A stretch of DNA of 64,000 nt from Fredinandcohnia onubensis (GTDB lineage: Bacteria; Bacillota; Bacilli; Bacillales; Bacillaceae_L), in the NCBI RefSeq assembly GCF_002734215.1, contig NZ_NSEB01000007.1, positions 1 through 64,000 of the forward strand. Reading direction: 5' to 3'. Within the stretch, counting starts at the first letter, position 1. Every line of letters starts with the position of its first letter. Positions 20,156 through 30,031 of the stretch are shown piece by piece. A program made the translations under genes and the position numbers. The notes beneath the pieces were generated by a model. It saw nothing but the letters and a program-made list of their open reading frames with translations, was not told where the DNA came from and ran no database searches.

Positions 20156-21178
20156 TTACTCGTAAAGGTGACATGCAACAAAATGCCCTTGTTTAACTTC
20201 TTTAAATTCTGGCACCAACTGGCGACAAATATCTGTTGCTGCTGGACACCTTGTGTGGAATACACAACCGCTTGGTGGATTTGAAGGGCTTGGAAGTTCC
20301 CCTTTTAATACAATACGTTCCCTTTTAATTGTTCCTGATTTTTTAGGAACAGGAACTGCAGATAATAATGCTTGTGTATATGGATGAAGTGGTTCAGCAT
20401 ATAAATCTTCTTTATTCGCTAATTCCATCATCTTACCAAGATACATAACTCCCACTCTATCACTTATATGTCTTACTACACTTAAATCATGCGAGATAAA
20501 GATATAAGTTAAACCAAATTCTTCTTGAAGGTCTTCCATTAAGTTAATTACTTGTGCTTGAATTGACACGTCAAGTGCTGATACAGGTTCATCTGCGATT
20601 ATCAATTCAGGGTTCAAAGCGAGCGCTCTTGCAATCCCAATTCTTTGGCGTTGTCCTCCTGAGAACTCATGCGGATACCTGTTAATGAATGAAGAATTCA
20701 ATCCAACAGTTTCCATTAATTCTTTTACTTTTTCTTCCCGCTCTTTTGCGGTATATAAATTATGAGTGATTAACGGTTCTTTGATAATAGAACGTAAAGT
20801 CTTTCTTGGATTAAGGGTAGCAAACGGATCTTGGAAAACCATTTGAATATCTCTTCGTACGGACTTTCTTAACTCACTTTCAGACATATGTGTAATGTCT
20901 TTCCCCTTAAAGATGATCTTCCCATCAGTTGGTTCATACAACCGGATAATTGTTCTACCAGTTGTCGATTTCCCACAACCTGACTCTCCAACTAGTCCAA
21001 TTGTTTCACCTTTTTTAATCTGCAAGCTTATTCCATCGACCGCTTTGACATTTCCAACATTTCGTTGTAATAGTCCAGCTTTGATCGGAAAGTATTTTTT
21101 TACATCTTGAAGTTCAAGGATGATTTCACTATTTTCTTGTGAGGAATCAACCTTATTTTCTACGTTTGTTGAAATCAT
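20156..21178 (-). CDS. appF: Oligopeptide ABC transporter ATP-binding protein AppF
   Basis: ATPase of the OppF/DppF type, 340 residues. Walker A is GESGCGKS, signature [14 protein letters not shown], Walker [13 protein letters not shown], switch SHDLS. The C-terminal oligopeptide domain contains the family cysteines in CVFHTRCP...C...C. The start overlaps the appD stop by 4 bases (ATGA), so translation is coupled. AppA follows after 114 bp. Confidence 0.93.
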   Translation of the reverse strand: MISTNVENKVDSSQENSEIILELQDVKKYFPIKAGLLQRNVGNVKAVDGISLQIKKGETIGLVGESGCGKSTTGRTIIRLYEPTDGKIIFKGKDITHMSESELRKSVRRDIQMVFQDPFATLNPRKTLRSIIKEPLITHNLYTAKEREEKVKELMETVGLNSSFINRYPHEFSGGQRQRIGIARALALNPELIIADEPVSALDVSIQAQVINLMEDLQEEFGLTYIFISHDLSVVRHISDRVGVMYLGKMMELANKEDLYAEPLHPYTQALLSAVPVPKKSGTIKRERIVLKGELPSPSNPPSGCVFHTRCPAATDICRQLVPEFKEVKQGHFVACHLYE

Positions 21179-22158
21179 GCTTTGGCCCCCTCGTCGTCAT
21201 ATAAGAAACAGCGAACTGCTCGTTCTTTACCCATTTGTTTAAGCTGAGGCGCTTCGGCAAAACAGCGGTCAAATGCTTTAGAACAGCGTGGAGCAAATCT
21301 GCATCCTTTTGGCATATTTTCCGGTGACGGTACATTCCCTTCAATCGATTGAAGGCGTTCTATCTCCCCTTCGATAGCAGGAATAGAGTTCATAAGTCCA
21401 ACAGTATAAGGGTGAAGCGGTTCATCAAACAGATCATCTACTGGTGATTGTTCAACAACTTGGCCCCCATACATAACAACGATCTTATCTGCTACTTCTG
21501 AGACAACACCCAAATCGTGAGTGATTAGTAGAATTGAAGTATCAAATTTGTGACTTAAGTCCTTCATTAAGTCAAGAATTTGCGCTTGTATTGTCACGTC
21601 AAGTGCTGTTGTAGGCTCATCCGCTATTAGAAGCTTCGGATTACAACTCATTGCAATCGCTATCATGACCCTTTGACGCATACCACCTGATAGGCGATGT
21701 GGATAATCATTTATTAATTCTGCTGCCCTTGAGAAACCAACTAATTCCAACATTTCAATTGCCTTTTTTGTACTTTCAGCTTTCGTCATTTTTTGGTGAT
21801 ACATTAGTACTTCTGTAATTTGTTCACCAACTGTTAGTACTGGGTTAAGAGATGTCATTGGTTCTTGGAATATCATTGAAATATCATTCCCACGAACCTT
21901 ACACATTTCAGCTTCAGATAAATCAACCAGGTTCCTACCATCTAGAATGATTTCACCTTCGACAATTTTCCCAGCTGGGCTTGGAACTAACTTCATAATT
22001 GAAAGTGATGTAATACTTTTACCAGATCCAGATTCACCCACAATAGCTAGGGTTTCACCTTTATTTATTTTCAAATCAACGCCATCTACGGCAGGTATTA
22101 CAGTTTTCTTTTTGTAGAAGTAGGTTTTTAGATTTTTCACTTCTAGTAACGTAGCCAT
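21175..22158 (-). CDS. appD: Oligopeptide ABC transporter ATP-binding protein AppD
   Basis: ATPase partner of AppF and first gene of appDFABC, 327 residues. Walker [10 protein letters not shown]-loop [10 protein letters not shown], signature [14 protein letters not shown], Walker [13 protein letters not shown], switch THDLG, and the C-terminal cysteine motif CRFAPRC. The start at ATG 22158 has AAGGAAGGTG upstream; the GTG at 22170 sits too close to that site. The promoter must lie in the AT-rich 480 bp upstream. Confidence 0.92.
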   Translation of the reverse strand: MATLLEVKNLKTYFYKKKTVIPAVDGVDLKINKGETLAIVGESGSGKSITSLSIMKLVPSPAGKIVEGEIILDGRNLVDLSEAEMCKVRGNDISMIFQEPMTSLNPVLTVGEQITEVLMYHQKMTKAESTKKAIEMLELVGFSRAAELINDYPHRLSGGMRQRVMIAIAMSCNPKLLIADEPTTALDVTIQAQILDLMKDLSHKFDTSILLITHDLGVVSEVADKIVVMYGGQVVEQSPVDDLFDEPLHPYTVGLMNSIPAIEGEIERLQSIEGNVPSPENMPKGCRFAPRCSKAFDRCFAEAPQLKQMGKERAVRCFLYDDEGAKA

Positions 22159-22616
22159 AAAACAGTTCACCTTCCTTACCGGAACTAAAAAACAAGTTCA
22201 CTCATTATTCAAAATATAATATCTTTAGTGAAATATCAACTAAAAAATTCTAGTAATCTCTTATTTTACCACACTAAAGCTTTGAAGTGTCAAATATATA
22301 AAAATTATCTGACAAAAGAATCAACTAAATTTTATTACAGAAAGATTACAAATACAAGTCAATTTTTAAAAATAAGTAAATATACATTTATAACTGAAAA
22401 GTGATTATTCTCTTAATCTACTTAAAATTCTATTAAAACTATGTCAAAATTGCAAGATAATTTTTATTATTTTTATTATTTTTTAGTGTAACTATTGATA
22501 TTATTGGTTTTTTAAAAGTAATATCCAAAATACAGCTTTCAAGAAAATAGGAGATTTTGTTTTATTAATATAATTCTTTAGTGCTAAAAAGCGTTGCATT
22601 AGTGAAATATGAATAT
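22159..22616. other. AT-rich region upstream of app; promoter candidates only
   Basis: No ORF with a ribosome site is visible. On the minus strand a perfect TTGACA lies at about 22449 but has a poor -10, and TTGATA near 22236 is followed 17 bp later by TATTTT. Either could drive app. The region is very AT-rich with several T and A tracts. I see no further structure. Confidence 0.4.
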
Positions 22617-22650
22617 AAAAAAAAGATCCATCACATTTTGTGATAGATCT
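22617..22650 (-). terminator. Terminator of the second app-like operon
   Basis: On the minus strand AGATCTATCACA pairs with TGTGATGGATCT, followed by eight T residues. Confidence 0.85.
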
Positions 22651-22652
22651 AG

Positions 22653-23561
22653 CTAACGATTTGATTTAGGATTTAACGCATCCTTCAAACCTTCACCTAT
22701 AAAATTAATCGATAAAATTGTTAATGTTATTGCCAATGCAGGCGGAATCCATATCCATGTTTTATTTTGAAGTACATCTGGCTGGTTAGCTACTGAAAGC
22801 ATATTCCCCCAACTCGGAACATCTTGCGGGATACCGAAACCTAAAAAGCTTAGTCCTGTTTCAGCAACAATCATACCAGCAAATAAAAGAGTTGCTTGAA
22901 CAATAATAGTTGAAAAAACGTTCGGTAATAAATGCTTTACAATAATTTTCGCCGAAGAACAACCAATCGATTGCGCTGCTAAAATATATTCATTTTCTTT
23001 TTCAGCAAGAACCTTACTTCTAACGATACGAGCAACGCCACCCCAACTTAATAGACTAATTACACCAATAAGGACCCAAACCCCTGATACTTTTCCAATT
23101 AAAATGGTATTGATTACAATAACAAATACGATGAATGGGAAATTCAGAACAAAATCTGTAAAACGCATTAACATATTATCTATTTTCCCACCAAAATATC
23201 CTGCTACTGATCCAATAAATGTACCAAAGGAAACAATTAAAATCGTACAAGCAATCCCAACTGTTAAGGAAATTCGTCCACCGTATAAAAGACGTGTAAA
23301 TACATCACGTCCTGCATTGTCCGTACCAAGCCAATGTTCGCTAGATGGAGATACGTTCATCTTTCCGATATCAACCTTTGTTACATCTGCCGTTGTTATA
23401 TATGGAGCTAAAAAAGAAATAATTGCAACAAAGATTAAAAAGATTAAACTCACCATCGCAAGCTTGTTCTTTACAAATTTTTTCCGAGCAATGGCCCATG
23501 GAGATAGACTTTTACGAGGCTTTATGTTTGCTTGTAAGCTAGTATTTGTTGCTGTTTCCAT
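22653..23561 (-). CDS. Peptide ABC transporter permease, AppC/DppC type (second operon)
   Basis: A 302-residue permease with first membrane segment KNKLAMVSLIFLIFVAIISF, the loop HWLGTDNAGRDVFTRLLYGG, the EAA loop AAQSIGCSSAKIIVKHLLPN, and the end GEGLKDALNPKSNR. It belongs to an operon with the same order as appDFABC, but its sequence differs clearly from the AppC at 16355, so the duplication is old or one copy was acquired. Substrate unknown, presumably peptides. Confidence 0.9.
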   Translation of the reverse strand: METATNTSLQANIKPRKSLSPWAIARKKFVKNKLAMVSLIFLIFVAIISFLAPYITTADVTKVDIGKMNVSPSSEHWLGTDNAGRDVFTRLLYGGRISLTVGIACTILIVSFGTFIGSVAGYFGGKIDNMLMRFTDFVLNFPFIVFVIVINTILIGKVSGVWVLIGVISLLSWGGVARIVRSKVLAEKENEYILAAQSIGCSSAKIIVKHLLPNVFSTIIVQATLLFAGMIVAETGLSFLGFGIPQDVPSWGNMLSVANQPDVLQNKTWIWIPPALAITLTILSINFIGEGLKDALNPKSNR

Positions 23562-23574
23562 AAAACCATTCCTC

Positions 23575-24540
23575 CTAATCTAAACGAATTCGCGGATCTA
23601 CGATACCGTACAAGATATCTGCAATTAAATTCCCTACAAGTGTTAGAGTAGATAAAAGCATAGTTAAAGACATTAAAACTGTATAATCACGTTGACTTAC
23701 AGAGTTTAAGAATAGACTTCCTATACCAGGATAGGTAAATATCGTTTCTGTAATAATCGCTCCACCAATTAACGCAGCTAAATCAAAGCCAAAAAAAGTT
23801 ACAAGGGGAATGATTGAATTACGTAAAATGTGTTTGTTATAGATGGTAGATTCCTTTGTGCCTTTTGCACGTGCCGTTCTTACGAAGTCCTTACGGCTGT
23901 TTTCAATTACATCGTTCCGTAAAAATTGGGTGTAAGATGCTGTACTAAAAGCACCAAGCACAAGAGCAGGTAAAAGAACATGATGTAAACGACTCATATA
24001 AAATTCAAATGTTCCTTCCATTAATCCAACCTCTGAAGACCCACCTGATGGGAACCATCCCAATTGGAATGAGAATACATAGATTGCTACAATTGCCGCA
24101 ACAAATGAAGGAATCGCTAATGCAAAATAATTCCCTCCGCTAATTACATGGTCACCTACCGTATATGGTTTTCTTCCGGAATACATACCCATGAAGAATG
24201 CTAAAATATACGTAATAATGAGTGCAGCCACACCTAAAAGAAGGGTATTTGGAAGACGTTCTGCAATTACGTCGATAACGGGCATTTTATAGCGTGAAGA
24301 TGTACCAAATTCTCCTTGTACGAAATCTGATATCCAACGAAAATACTGAATATGAATAGGGTCGTTATAGCCAAGTTTTTCCCTCATTTCCTCAATATAT
24401 TGAGGATCCGTGTTTGTTGGATCAATTTCTCCGCTTAGTGAGTCCCCTGGCATTAGTTTCGCCAAAGTAAACACAACGATGGAGATAAGGAGCAAAACTG
24501 GAATCATACCGAGTATTCTTCGAAGAGCAAACTTTAACAT
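23575..24540 (-). CDS. Peptide ABC transporter permease, AppB/DppB type (second operon)
   Basis: A 321-residue permease starting MLKFALRRILGMIPVLLLIS, with the NDPIHIQYFRWI region, EAA loop ARAKGTKESTIYNKHILRNS and end DILYGIVDPRIRLD. It follows the binding-protein gene after a strong hairpin (24578-24604) and precedes the AppC-type permease by 13 bp. It pairs with that permease to form the channel. Confidence 0.9.
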   Translation of the reverse strand: MLKFALRRILGMIPVLLLISIVVFTLAKLMPGDSLSGEIDPTNTDPQYIEEMREKLGYNDPIHIQYFRWISDFVQGEFGTSSRYKMPVIDVIAERLPNTLLLGVAALIITYILAFFMGMYSGRKPYTVGDHVISGGNYFALAIPSFVAAIVAIYVFSFQLGWFPSGGSSEVGLMEGTFEFYMSRLHHVLLPALVLGAFSTASYTQFLRNDVIENSRKDFVRTARAKGTKESTIYNKHILRNSIIPLVTFFGFDLAALIGGAIITETIFTYPGIGSLFLNSVSQRDYTVLMSLTMLLSTLTLVGNLIADILYGIVDPRIRLD

Positions 24541-24577
24541 GGCCGATTCTCCTTATCTAGTATTACTTAAAAGATAG

Positions 24578-24604
24578 TATCAGTGGGCGAATCGCCCACT
24601 GATA
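24578..24604 (-). terminator. Post-binding-protein hairpin (second operon)
   Basis: TATCAGTGGGCGA and TCGCCCACTGATA form a 13-bp perfect stem around a single base, with no T-run after it, so it is better read as an mRNA 3' protection element than as a terminator. Confidence 0.6.
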
Positions 24605-24617
24605 GAATTATCACATA

Positions 24618-26339
24618 TTATTTTCCGTCAGTTACATACCACTTATGGAAATCACTTAATCCAGCTGCAGAAACGTTAACACCTTGAACACGTTTGTTCA
24701 TGCCCCATAGGTCATAGTATTCTACGATTGGAATAATAGGTAATTGTTCGTTCCATAATTGTTGCCATTCAACATAAAGCTCTTTGCGTTTTTCTTGATC
24801 AGAACCAACGATTGAAACATCAAGTGCATCTTCTAGCAATTGGTCGTTCTTATCATCTGTCCAACGAGTGAAGTTCCAAATTGCATCTCTTCCCCATAAT
24901 CCAGATGGATCTGGGTCCGTACCAGTTCCCCAAGTACCGAAGTGAACTTCCATATCTTTATCGTCTTTTTCTAACATATCATAATAAAGAGTTCCATCGA
25001 TTAAAGCACCTTTTGCAAATTCTGTTTTAATTCCAACTTCATTCCATGCTTGAACAATATACTTCGCACGTGGTTCAAATGTTGGATTGCTTCCTGCATA
25101 GTGAGCAAATTGAATAGAGAATTGTTCTCCATTAGGATCTTCTCTAAAGCCGTCACCGTCAACATCTTTGTAACCAGCTTCATCTAATAATGTTTTTGCT
25201 TTTTCTGGATCATACTCATAGTGAGTTAACTCTTCTTTGTCAGCTGCAATCCAGTGCGCACTTGGTACTGGAGTGTCCACTACTTCACCTAGGCCATTAA
25301 AGAACCCTTTAATCCATTCTTCACGGTTAAGTGCATGTACTAATGCTTGACGTAATTGTAAGTTTTGGAATTTTTCATTATCCATAACGTTTTCTTCTTT
25401 TTCTGCATCCCAGTGACCGAATTTAAATCCGATGTAAGAATAAGACAGTCCTAATACTTTTTCTAGATTAACATTGTCTAATGCCGCAACTTGCTCGTAG
25501 TTTGAAGCGTGAACTGACATTACATCTACTTCACCAGATTGCATTACACCTGAAGTTAATGCTGCGTCAATTACTTTTACAACTACAGTGTCAAGGTTTG
25601 GTTTGCCTTGGTAATAATCATCAAAGCGTTCCATTTCCACAGATTCACCTTGAACAATGTTCTTCACTTTGAAAGGTCCAAGTCCTACTGGATTTTGACG
25701 CACTTGTGGTGAAGACGCCATGTCTTTAACTGCTACACCTTCAAAATGCTTTTCAGGCATTGCATAAGTCCATAGATTTTCTAAGTTGTTAACACGTGCT
25801 TTGTCAAAAGTGATCTCAATATTGTAATCATCAATTACTTTAATACCAGAAATACTCTCTGCTTTTCCATCGTGGAATTCAGGAGCACCAACAATGTCCT
25901 TTACGTTTACATAACGAGGACCTGTATATTCAGGGTGTGCAATTGTTTCTAATGCAAATACCCAGTCATTAACAGTAAGTTCTTCACCGTTATGCCATTT
26001 TACACCTTCTTTGAAAGTGAAAGTATAGTGTTGGTTGTCTTCTGTTACCCAGCTTGCAATTCCTGGGATGTAGTTTAAGTTGTCGTCAGTTTGAATTAAT
26101 GATTCATTGAAGAATTGAAGAATTTCTGAATCAGTTGCTTCTTCATAAAATGCCCATTCTAATAAACCTTGGAATTCTGAACCTAACGCATATGTTACTT
26201 TACCACCTTGTTGTGGTTCAGTTGTCTTTTCTGCAGATTCTTTTTCCTCACCGGATTTAGAATCATTACCTCCACATGCTGCTAAAAATAATGTCATTAC
26301 TAGCAACAGGGAAATCACAGACAATAGTGATTTTTTCAT
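24618..26339 (-). CDS. Peptide-binding lipoprotein (second app-like operon)
   Basis: An SBP family 5 lipoprotein of 573 residues. The signal MKKSLLSVISLLLVMTLFLA ends in the lipobox LAAC; an acidic Ser/Glu-rich linker leads into QQGGKVTYALGSEFQGLLEW. Typical SBP segments include FKEGVKWHNGEELTVNDWVF and LRQALVHALNREEW. The start at ATG 26339 has ACGGGGGT upstream, unlike the in-frame ATG at 26372. It is only distantly related to the AppA at 18368, so its ligand range probably differs. It lies third in the operon. Confidence 0.9.
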   Translation of the reverse strand: MKKSLLSVISLLLVMTLFLAACGGNDSKSGEEKESAEKTTEPQQGGKVTYALGSEFQGLLEWAFYEEATDSEILQFFNESLIQTDDNLNYIPGIASWVTEDNQHYTFTFKEGVKWHNGEELTVNDWVFALETIAHPEYTGPRYVNVKDIVGAPEFHDGKAESISGIKVIDDYNIEITFDKARVNNLENLWTYAMPEKHFEGVAVKDMASSPQVRQNPVGLGPFKVKNIVQGESVEMERFDDYYQGKPNLDTVVVKVIDAALTSGVMQSGEVDVMSVHASNYEQVAALDNVNLEKVLGLSYSYIGFKFGHWDAEKEENVMDNEKFQNLQLRQALVHALNREEWIKGFFNGLGEVVDTPVPSAHWIAADKEELTHYEYDPEKAKTLLDEAGYKDVDGDGFREDPNGEQFSIQFAHYAGSNPTFEPRAKYIVQAWNEVGIKTEFAKGALIDGTLYYDMLEKDDKDMEVHFGTWGTGTDPDPSGLWGRDAIWNFTRWTDDKNDQLLEDALDVSIVGSDQEKRKELYVEWQQLWNEQLPIIPIVEYYDLWGMNKRVQGVNVSAAGLSDFHKWYVTDGK

Positions 26340-26405
26340 TTTTGTTACCCCCGTTTTGTGTTTGTTTTTCATGTAAGTATGAACTAGAATTTTTCATTTA
26401 TCACC

Positions 26406-27401
26406 CTACTCGTTGTATAGGTGACACGCTACTCTATGTCCTGGTTTCACCTCCTTTAAAGCTGGTTTTACTGCCCGACATTCATCCGTCGCAAAAGCAC
26501 AACGCGGATGGAACGGACAACCAGTTGGAGGATTTGCTGGGCTCGGTACATCACCTTCTAAGATGATGCGCTCTTTCTTTCTTCTTGGGTCTGGATATGG
26601 AATCGCTGAAATAAGAGCTTTTGTATACGGATGCAAAGGTTCTGCATATAATCCATTTTTATCTGCAATTTCCACGATTCCGCCTAAGTACATAACTCCG
26701 ATTCGATCACTCATATGTTTTACAACACTTAAATCATGTGCGATAAATAAGAATGTTAAATCAAATTCTTCTTGTAGTTCCTTCAACAAGTTTAGTACTT
26801 GTGATTGAACAGAAACGTCTAATGCTGACACTGGCTCATCCGCAATAATTAATTTTGGTCGTAAAGCTAGTGCTCGAGCAATTCCGATACGTTGTCTTTG
26901 GCCACCCGAGAACTCATGCGGATATTTATAATACGCATCTTCCGGAAGACCAACCTTTTTTAATAGTTCGATAATTTCCGGTTTTAATTCCTTAGAAGAT
27001 TTCTTGTAATAGTTCTTTATTGGTTCTGCTACAACATCCCCTACCATTTGCTTTGGATTTAAAGAAGCATATGGATCTTGGAACACCATCTGAAAATCTT
27101 GGCGCATCTTTCTTAATGTTGTTCCAGATAGATTCGTTATATCTTTACCATCAAAAATGATTTTTCCATCTGTTGGTTTGGTTAAACGCAATATTGTACG
27201 ACCTGTTGTCGATTTTCCACAACCTGATTCACCAACAAGCCCTAATGTTTCACCCTTAAGTATCTCAAAGGAAACGTCATCCACTGCTTTTACATTTCCA
27301 ACAGTTCTCTTAAAAAAGCCACCTTTAATAGGGTAGTAGGTTTTGAGATTTTGAACCTCGAGTAAAACATCATCTTTTCTTTCTTTCGTTGCCTGGCTCA
27401 T
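26406..27401 (-). CDS. Peptide ABC transporter ATP-binding protein, AppF/DppF type (second operon)
   Basis: A 331-residue ATPase with Walker [10 protein letters not shown]-loop FQDPYASLNP, signature [14 protein letters not shown], Walker [13 protein letters not shown], and the C-terminal cysteine motif CPFHPRC followed by further Cys residues (the AppF/DppF hallmark). It begins 3 bp after the AppD-type ATPase gene. It is closely similar in layout to the AppF at 20156. Confidence 0.92.
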   Translation of the reverse strand: MSQATKERKDDVLLEVQNLKTYYPIKGGFFKRTVGNVKAVDDVSFEILKGETLGLVGESGCGKSTTGRTILRLTKPTDGKIIFDGKDITNLSGTTLRKMRQDFQMVFQDPYASLNPKQMVGDVVAEPIKNYYKKSSKELKPEIIELLKKVGLPEDAYYKYPHEFSGGQRQRIGIARALALRPKLIIADEPVSALDVSVQSQVLNLLKELQEEFDLTFLFIAHDLSVVKHMSDRIGVMYLGGIVEIADKNGLYAEPLHPYTKALISAIPYPDPRRKKERIILEGDVPSPANPPTGCPFHPRCAFATDECRAVKPALKEVKPGHRVACHLYNE

Positions 27402-27404
27402 TTA

Positions 27405-28418
27405 TTATTTCACCTCTTCAAGTGGATAACTTGTTTTGTAAAGAAGACAAGATACCTCATGGCCGCTCTCTACTTCTGCCAACTCAGGTGTAATTCGTTT
27501 GCATTCGTCTGTTGCCACCGGACAGCGTTCGGCAAAACGACAACCAACCTTTGGCATGTTCTTCAGTGAAGGAACGATTCCTTCAATTGATCCTAATGTT
27601 TCTTCCTCTTCTTCCATTTTAGGAATGGAATCTAATAGCATTTTTGTATACGGATGCTTCGGATTATAGAACAGCGTGTCGACATCCGTTCTTTCCACAA
27701 TCTTCCCAGCGTACATTACGATTACCTCATCACACATTTCCGCAACAACACCTAAGTCATGTGTAATTAAAATAACGGACATATCATTTTTCTCTTGAAT
27801 CGCTTTTAATAGATCCAGGATTTGTGCTTGGACCGTAACATCCAATGCTGTTGTCGGCTCATCCGCAATCAATAATTTGGGTTGACATGCAATCGCCATG
27901 GCAATCATAACCCGTTGACGCATTCCACCCGATAACTGGTGTGGGTACTCGTCCACAATTTTATCCGGCCTTGATATTCCGACACTTTGTAATAGACTGA
28001 TGCATCTTTCACGTGCATCCTGCTTTGAAATATCAAAATGATTGAGCAAAACTTCTGATAATTGAAAGCCGATTGTAAAAACAGGATTTAACGCTGTCAT
28101 TGGTTCCTGGAAAATCATCGAAACATCTTTCCCACGAATTTTATTCATTTCAGATTCTGATAGATTCTCAATATTATTTCCTTGGAAAACAACTTCTCCG
28201 TCTGTAATTTCTCCGACCCCTACAGGTAATAGTTTCATAACAGACATTGACATAACGCTTTTACCGCAGCCTGATTCTCCAACAATTCCGACAATTTGGC
28301 GCGATTTAACACTAAAAGAAACACCATCGACAGCATGATAGATTTCTCCATCTATGTTAAAGCCTGTTTTTAATCCCTTTACTTCTAGCAAAGGTGCTTC
28401 CGTTTTTGTCTGTTGCAT
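27405..28418 (-). CDS. Peptide ABC transporter ATP-binding protein, AppD/DppD type (second operon)
   Basis: First gene of the second five-gene peptide importer, 337 residues. Walker [10 protein letters not shown]-loop FQEPMTALNP, signature [14 protein letters not shown], Walker [13 protein letters not shown], switch THDLG, and C-terminal cysteine motif CRFAERC. A good sigma-A promoter lies 51 bp upstream (28469-28497). Product and operon order repeat those of app directly downstream. Confidence 0.92.
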   Translation of the reverse strand: MQQTKTEAPLLEVKGLKTGFNIDGEIYHAVDGVSFSVKSRQIVGIVGESGCGKSVMSMSVMKLLPVGVGEITDGEVVFQGNNIENLSESEMNKIRGKDVSMIFQEPMTALNPVFTIGFQLSEVLLNHFDISKQDARERCISLLQSVGISRPDKIVDEYPHQLSGGMRQRVMIAMAIACQPKLLIADEPTTALDVTVQAQILDLLKAIQEKNDMSVILITHDLGVVAEMCDEVIVMYAGKIVERTDVDTLFYNPKHPYTKMLLDSIPKMEEEEETLGSIEGIVPSLKNMPKVGCRFAERCPVATDECKRITPELAEVESGHEVSCLLYKTSYPLEEVK

Positions 28419-28468
28419 AAAAACACCCCAGATTCTTCATGATTAGTCAAAATTATTATGTAAATAGA

Positions 28469-28497
28469 ATTTTATTACTATAATATTATAATTGCAA
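28469..28497 (-). promoter_or_regulatory. Sigma-A-type promoter of the second app-like operon
   Basis: On the minus strand TTGCAA (28497-28492) and TAAAAT (28474-28469) are separated by exactly 17 bp, in a very AT-rich region. The remaining 28498-28715 holds nothing recognisable apart from the start of the next gene. Confidence 0.6.
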
Positions 28498-28719
28498 GAC
28501 AATTTTTTAAACTTAGAGTCAAAATCGTTTAAAATGTTGCAAAATAAGGTTTTATAATAAATATTCTATTAACTCAAATTATTTTAATATATTATAAAAA
28601 TATATTATATTAGAATTTTCTAATTACATGTATATACAACTCGAGTAGAATTAGCAATTGAAACCATAGAAAATAAGATTTAAAATTAATTCGAATCTCA
28701 TATTAAGGAAGTGTTGCTT

Positions 28720-29642
28720 TTGATTATTAAAAAACGATCTATTCCACCTGAGTTGCTGCTCCTAAAATCGATCCGAGCTCGAATGAATGTTTTCGAAAAA
28801 ACCGAGAATCAATCATATCGCTCGAAAAAGGATATAATGGAGAAAAAATGTTTGACCAGAGACTAGAAAAACTCTCCCTAGATTGCCTCATCATCAATGA
28901 CCTCCTACTTGAAACCGCCAATACCCATTACCAAATCGATTCATTCCTTATAACGCAACCTAAAATTCACATTTTTGAAGTTAAAAATTTTGAAGGAGAT
29001 TACCTGATCGAAGGCAACCGCATGCGTCTAATCTCTGGTAAGGAGATAAAAAATCCCCTCATTCAACTATCTCGAAGTGAATCTCTCTTTCGGCAATTAC
29101 TCCAACAACATGGCTTTAACCTTAAAGTAGAACCTCACCTCGTTTTTATAAACCCGGAATTTTACCTCTACGGAGCTTCTCCCGACCTACCGATTATTTT
29201 CCCGTCACAACTTGAACGGTTTATGAACCAATTAAATTCACAGTCTTCAAAATTAGGAGGGAAACATCATTCGCTTGCGAAAAAACTAATGGGCTTACAT
29301 GTAAAAGATTCCCCATTTACACTGCTGCCAGAGTATAGTTTTGATGGTTTGGCGAAGGGGATATTGTGTGTGGGGTGTGGTGAATTGGAGATGTTTGATT
29401 CAGGTCAAACTACAACAATAACATGTAAAAAATGTGGTTTTGTAGAAGATAAAGAAAGTGCTATCTTGCGAAGTATAGAGGAGTTCAGTTTACTTTTTCC
29501 AGAAATGAAGATTACTTCGGGGATTATTTTCGAATGGTGTAAGATTATAAGATCGAAGGCTGTCATTCAAAGAGCACTAGCAAAATTCTATCAATCTTGT
29601 TCATCTAAAAAAGGGACATATTATATTAAAAAAGATGAATAG
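28720..29642 (+). pseudogene. NERD-domain protein gene with a single-base frameshift
   Basis: The gene starts at TTG 28720 after AAGGAAGTG and reads MIIKKRSIPPELLLLKSIRA, the usual beginning of Bacillus NERD (nuclease-related) proteins. That frame soon stops at a TAG near 28866. From 28827 another frame continues KGYNGEKMFDQRLEKL and runs to the stop at 29642. A single missing A in the AAAAA tract at 28825-28829 would join them. The NERD core is visible (IDSFLIT, HIFEVKNFEGDYL), then a C-terminal zinc ribbon (CVGCGELEMF... CKKCGF). It may be a true pseudogene, a phase-variable gene, or an assembly error. If translation starts at ATG 28848 instead, the 264-residue product lacks the conserved N-terminus. 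Confidence 0.75.
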
Positions 29643-29767
29643 TGCAATATAAGAAAATAAAGATAAGAGCTTTCCCTGTTTTATTCAAAAAGGGGACTCT
29701 TATCTTTTTTATTTGGTGGGGATTATTATTTGTATGGTACGATTCCAGTTTAAATCAAGGGTATGCG

Positions 29768-29997
29768 TTGACTTTTTCCTGTATTATCCAAAAGAGCTGT
29801 CTTATACACTACTTATGCGTTGACCTTTTCCTGTTTTATCCAGAAGTCATGTCTTATACACTACTTATGCTATGACTTTTGCCTTTTTTATCCAAAAGTC
29901 ATGTCTTATACAATACTTATGCTTTGACCTTTTCCTGTTTTATCCAAAAGTGAGACCATATCCACTACTTCCGCCAAGACTTTTTCCCTTTTTAAAT
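29768..29997. repeat. Tandem array of a 52-bp unit (4 copies plus a partial one)
   Basis: Copies begin at 29768, 29820, 29872 and 29924, each exactly 52 bp, with a partial fifth from 29976. The shared core reads TTGACCTTTTCCTGTTTTAT, then CCAAAAGTCATGTCTTATAC, then ACTACTTATGC. A looser relative (TTTCCCTGTTTTATTCAAAA) occurs at 29673. The whole 29643-30031 gap holds only this. The plus-strand ORFs across it are by-products of the repeats. Confidence 0.9.
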
Positions 29998-30031
29998 ATA
30001 TGGAGAAACCCCAAGCCCCCCAACCCCACCA

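Noticed and set aside
29768-29997. CRISPR array
   Set aside because: The 52-bp units are contiguous, with no unique spacers, and no cas gene is near.
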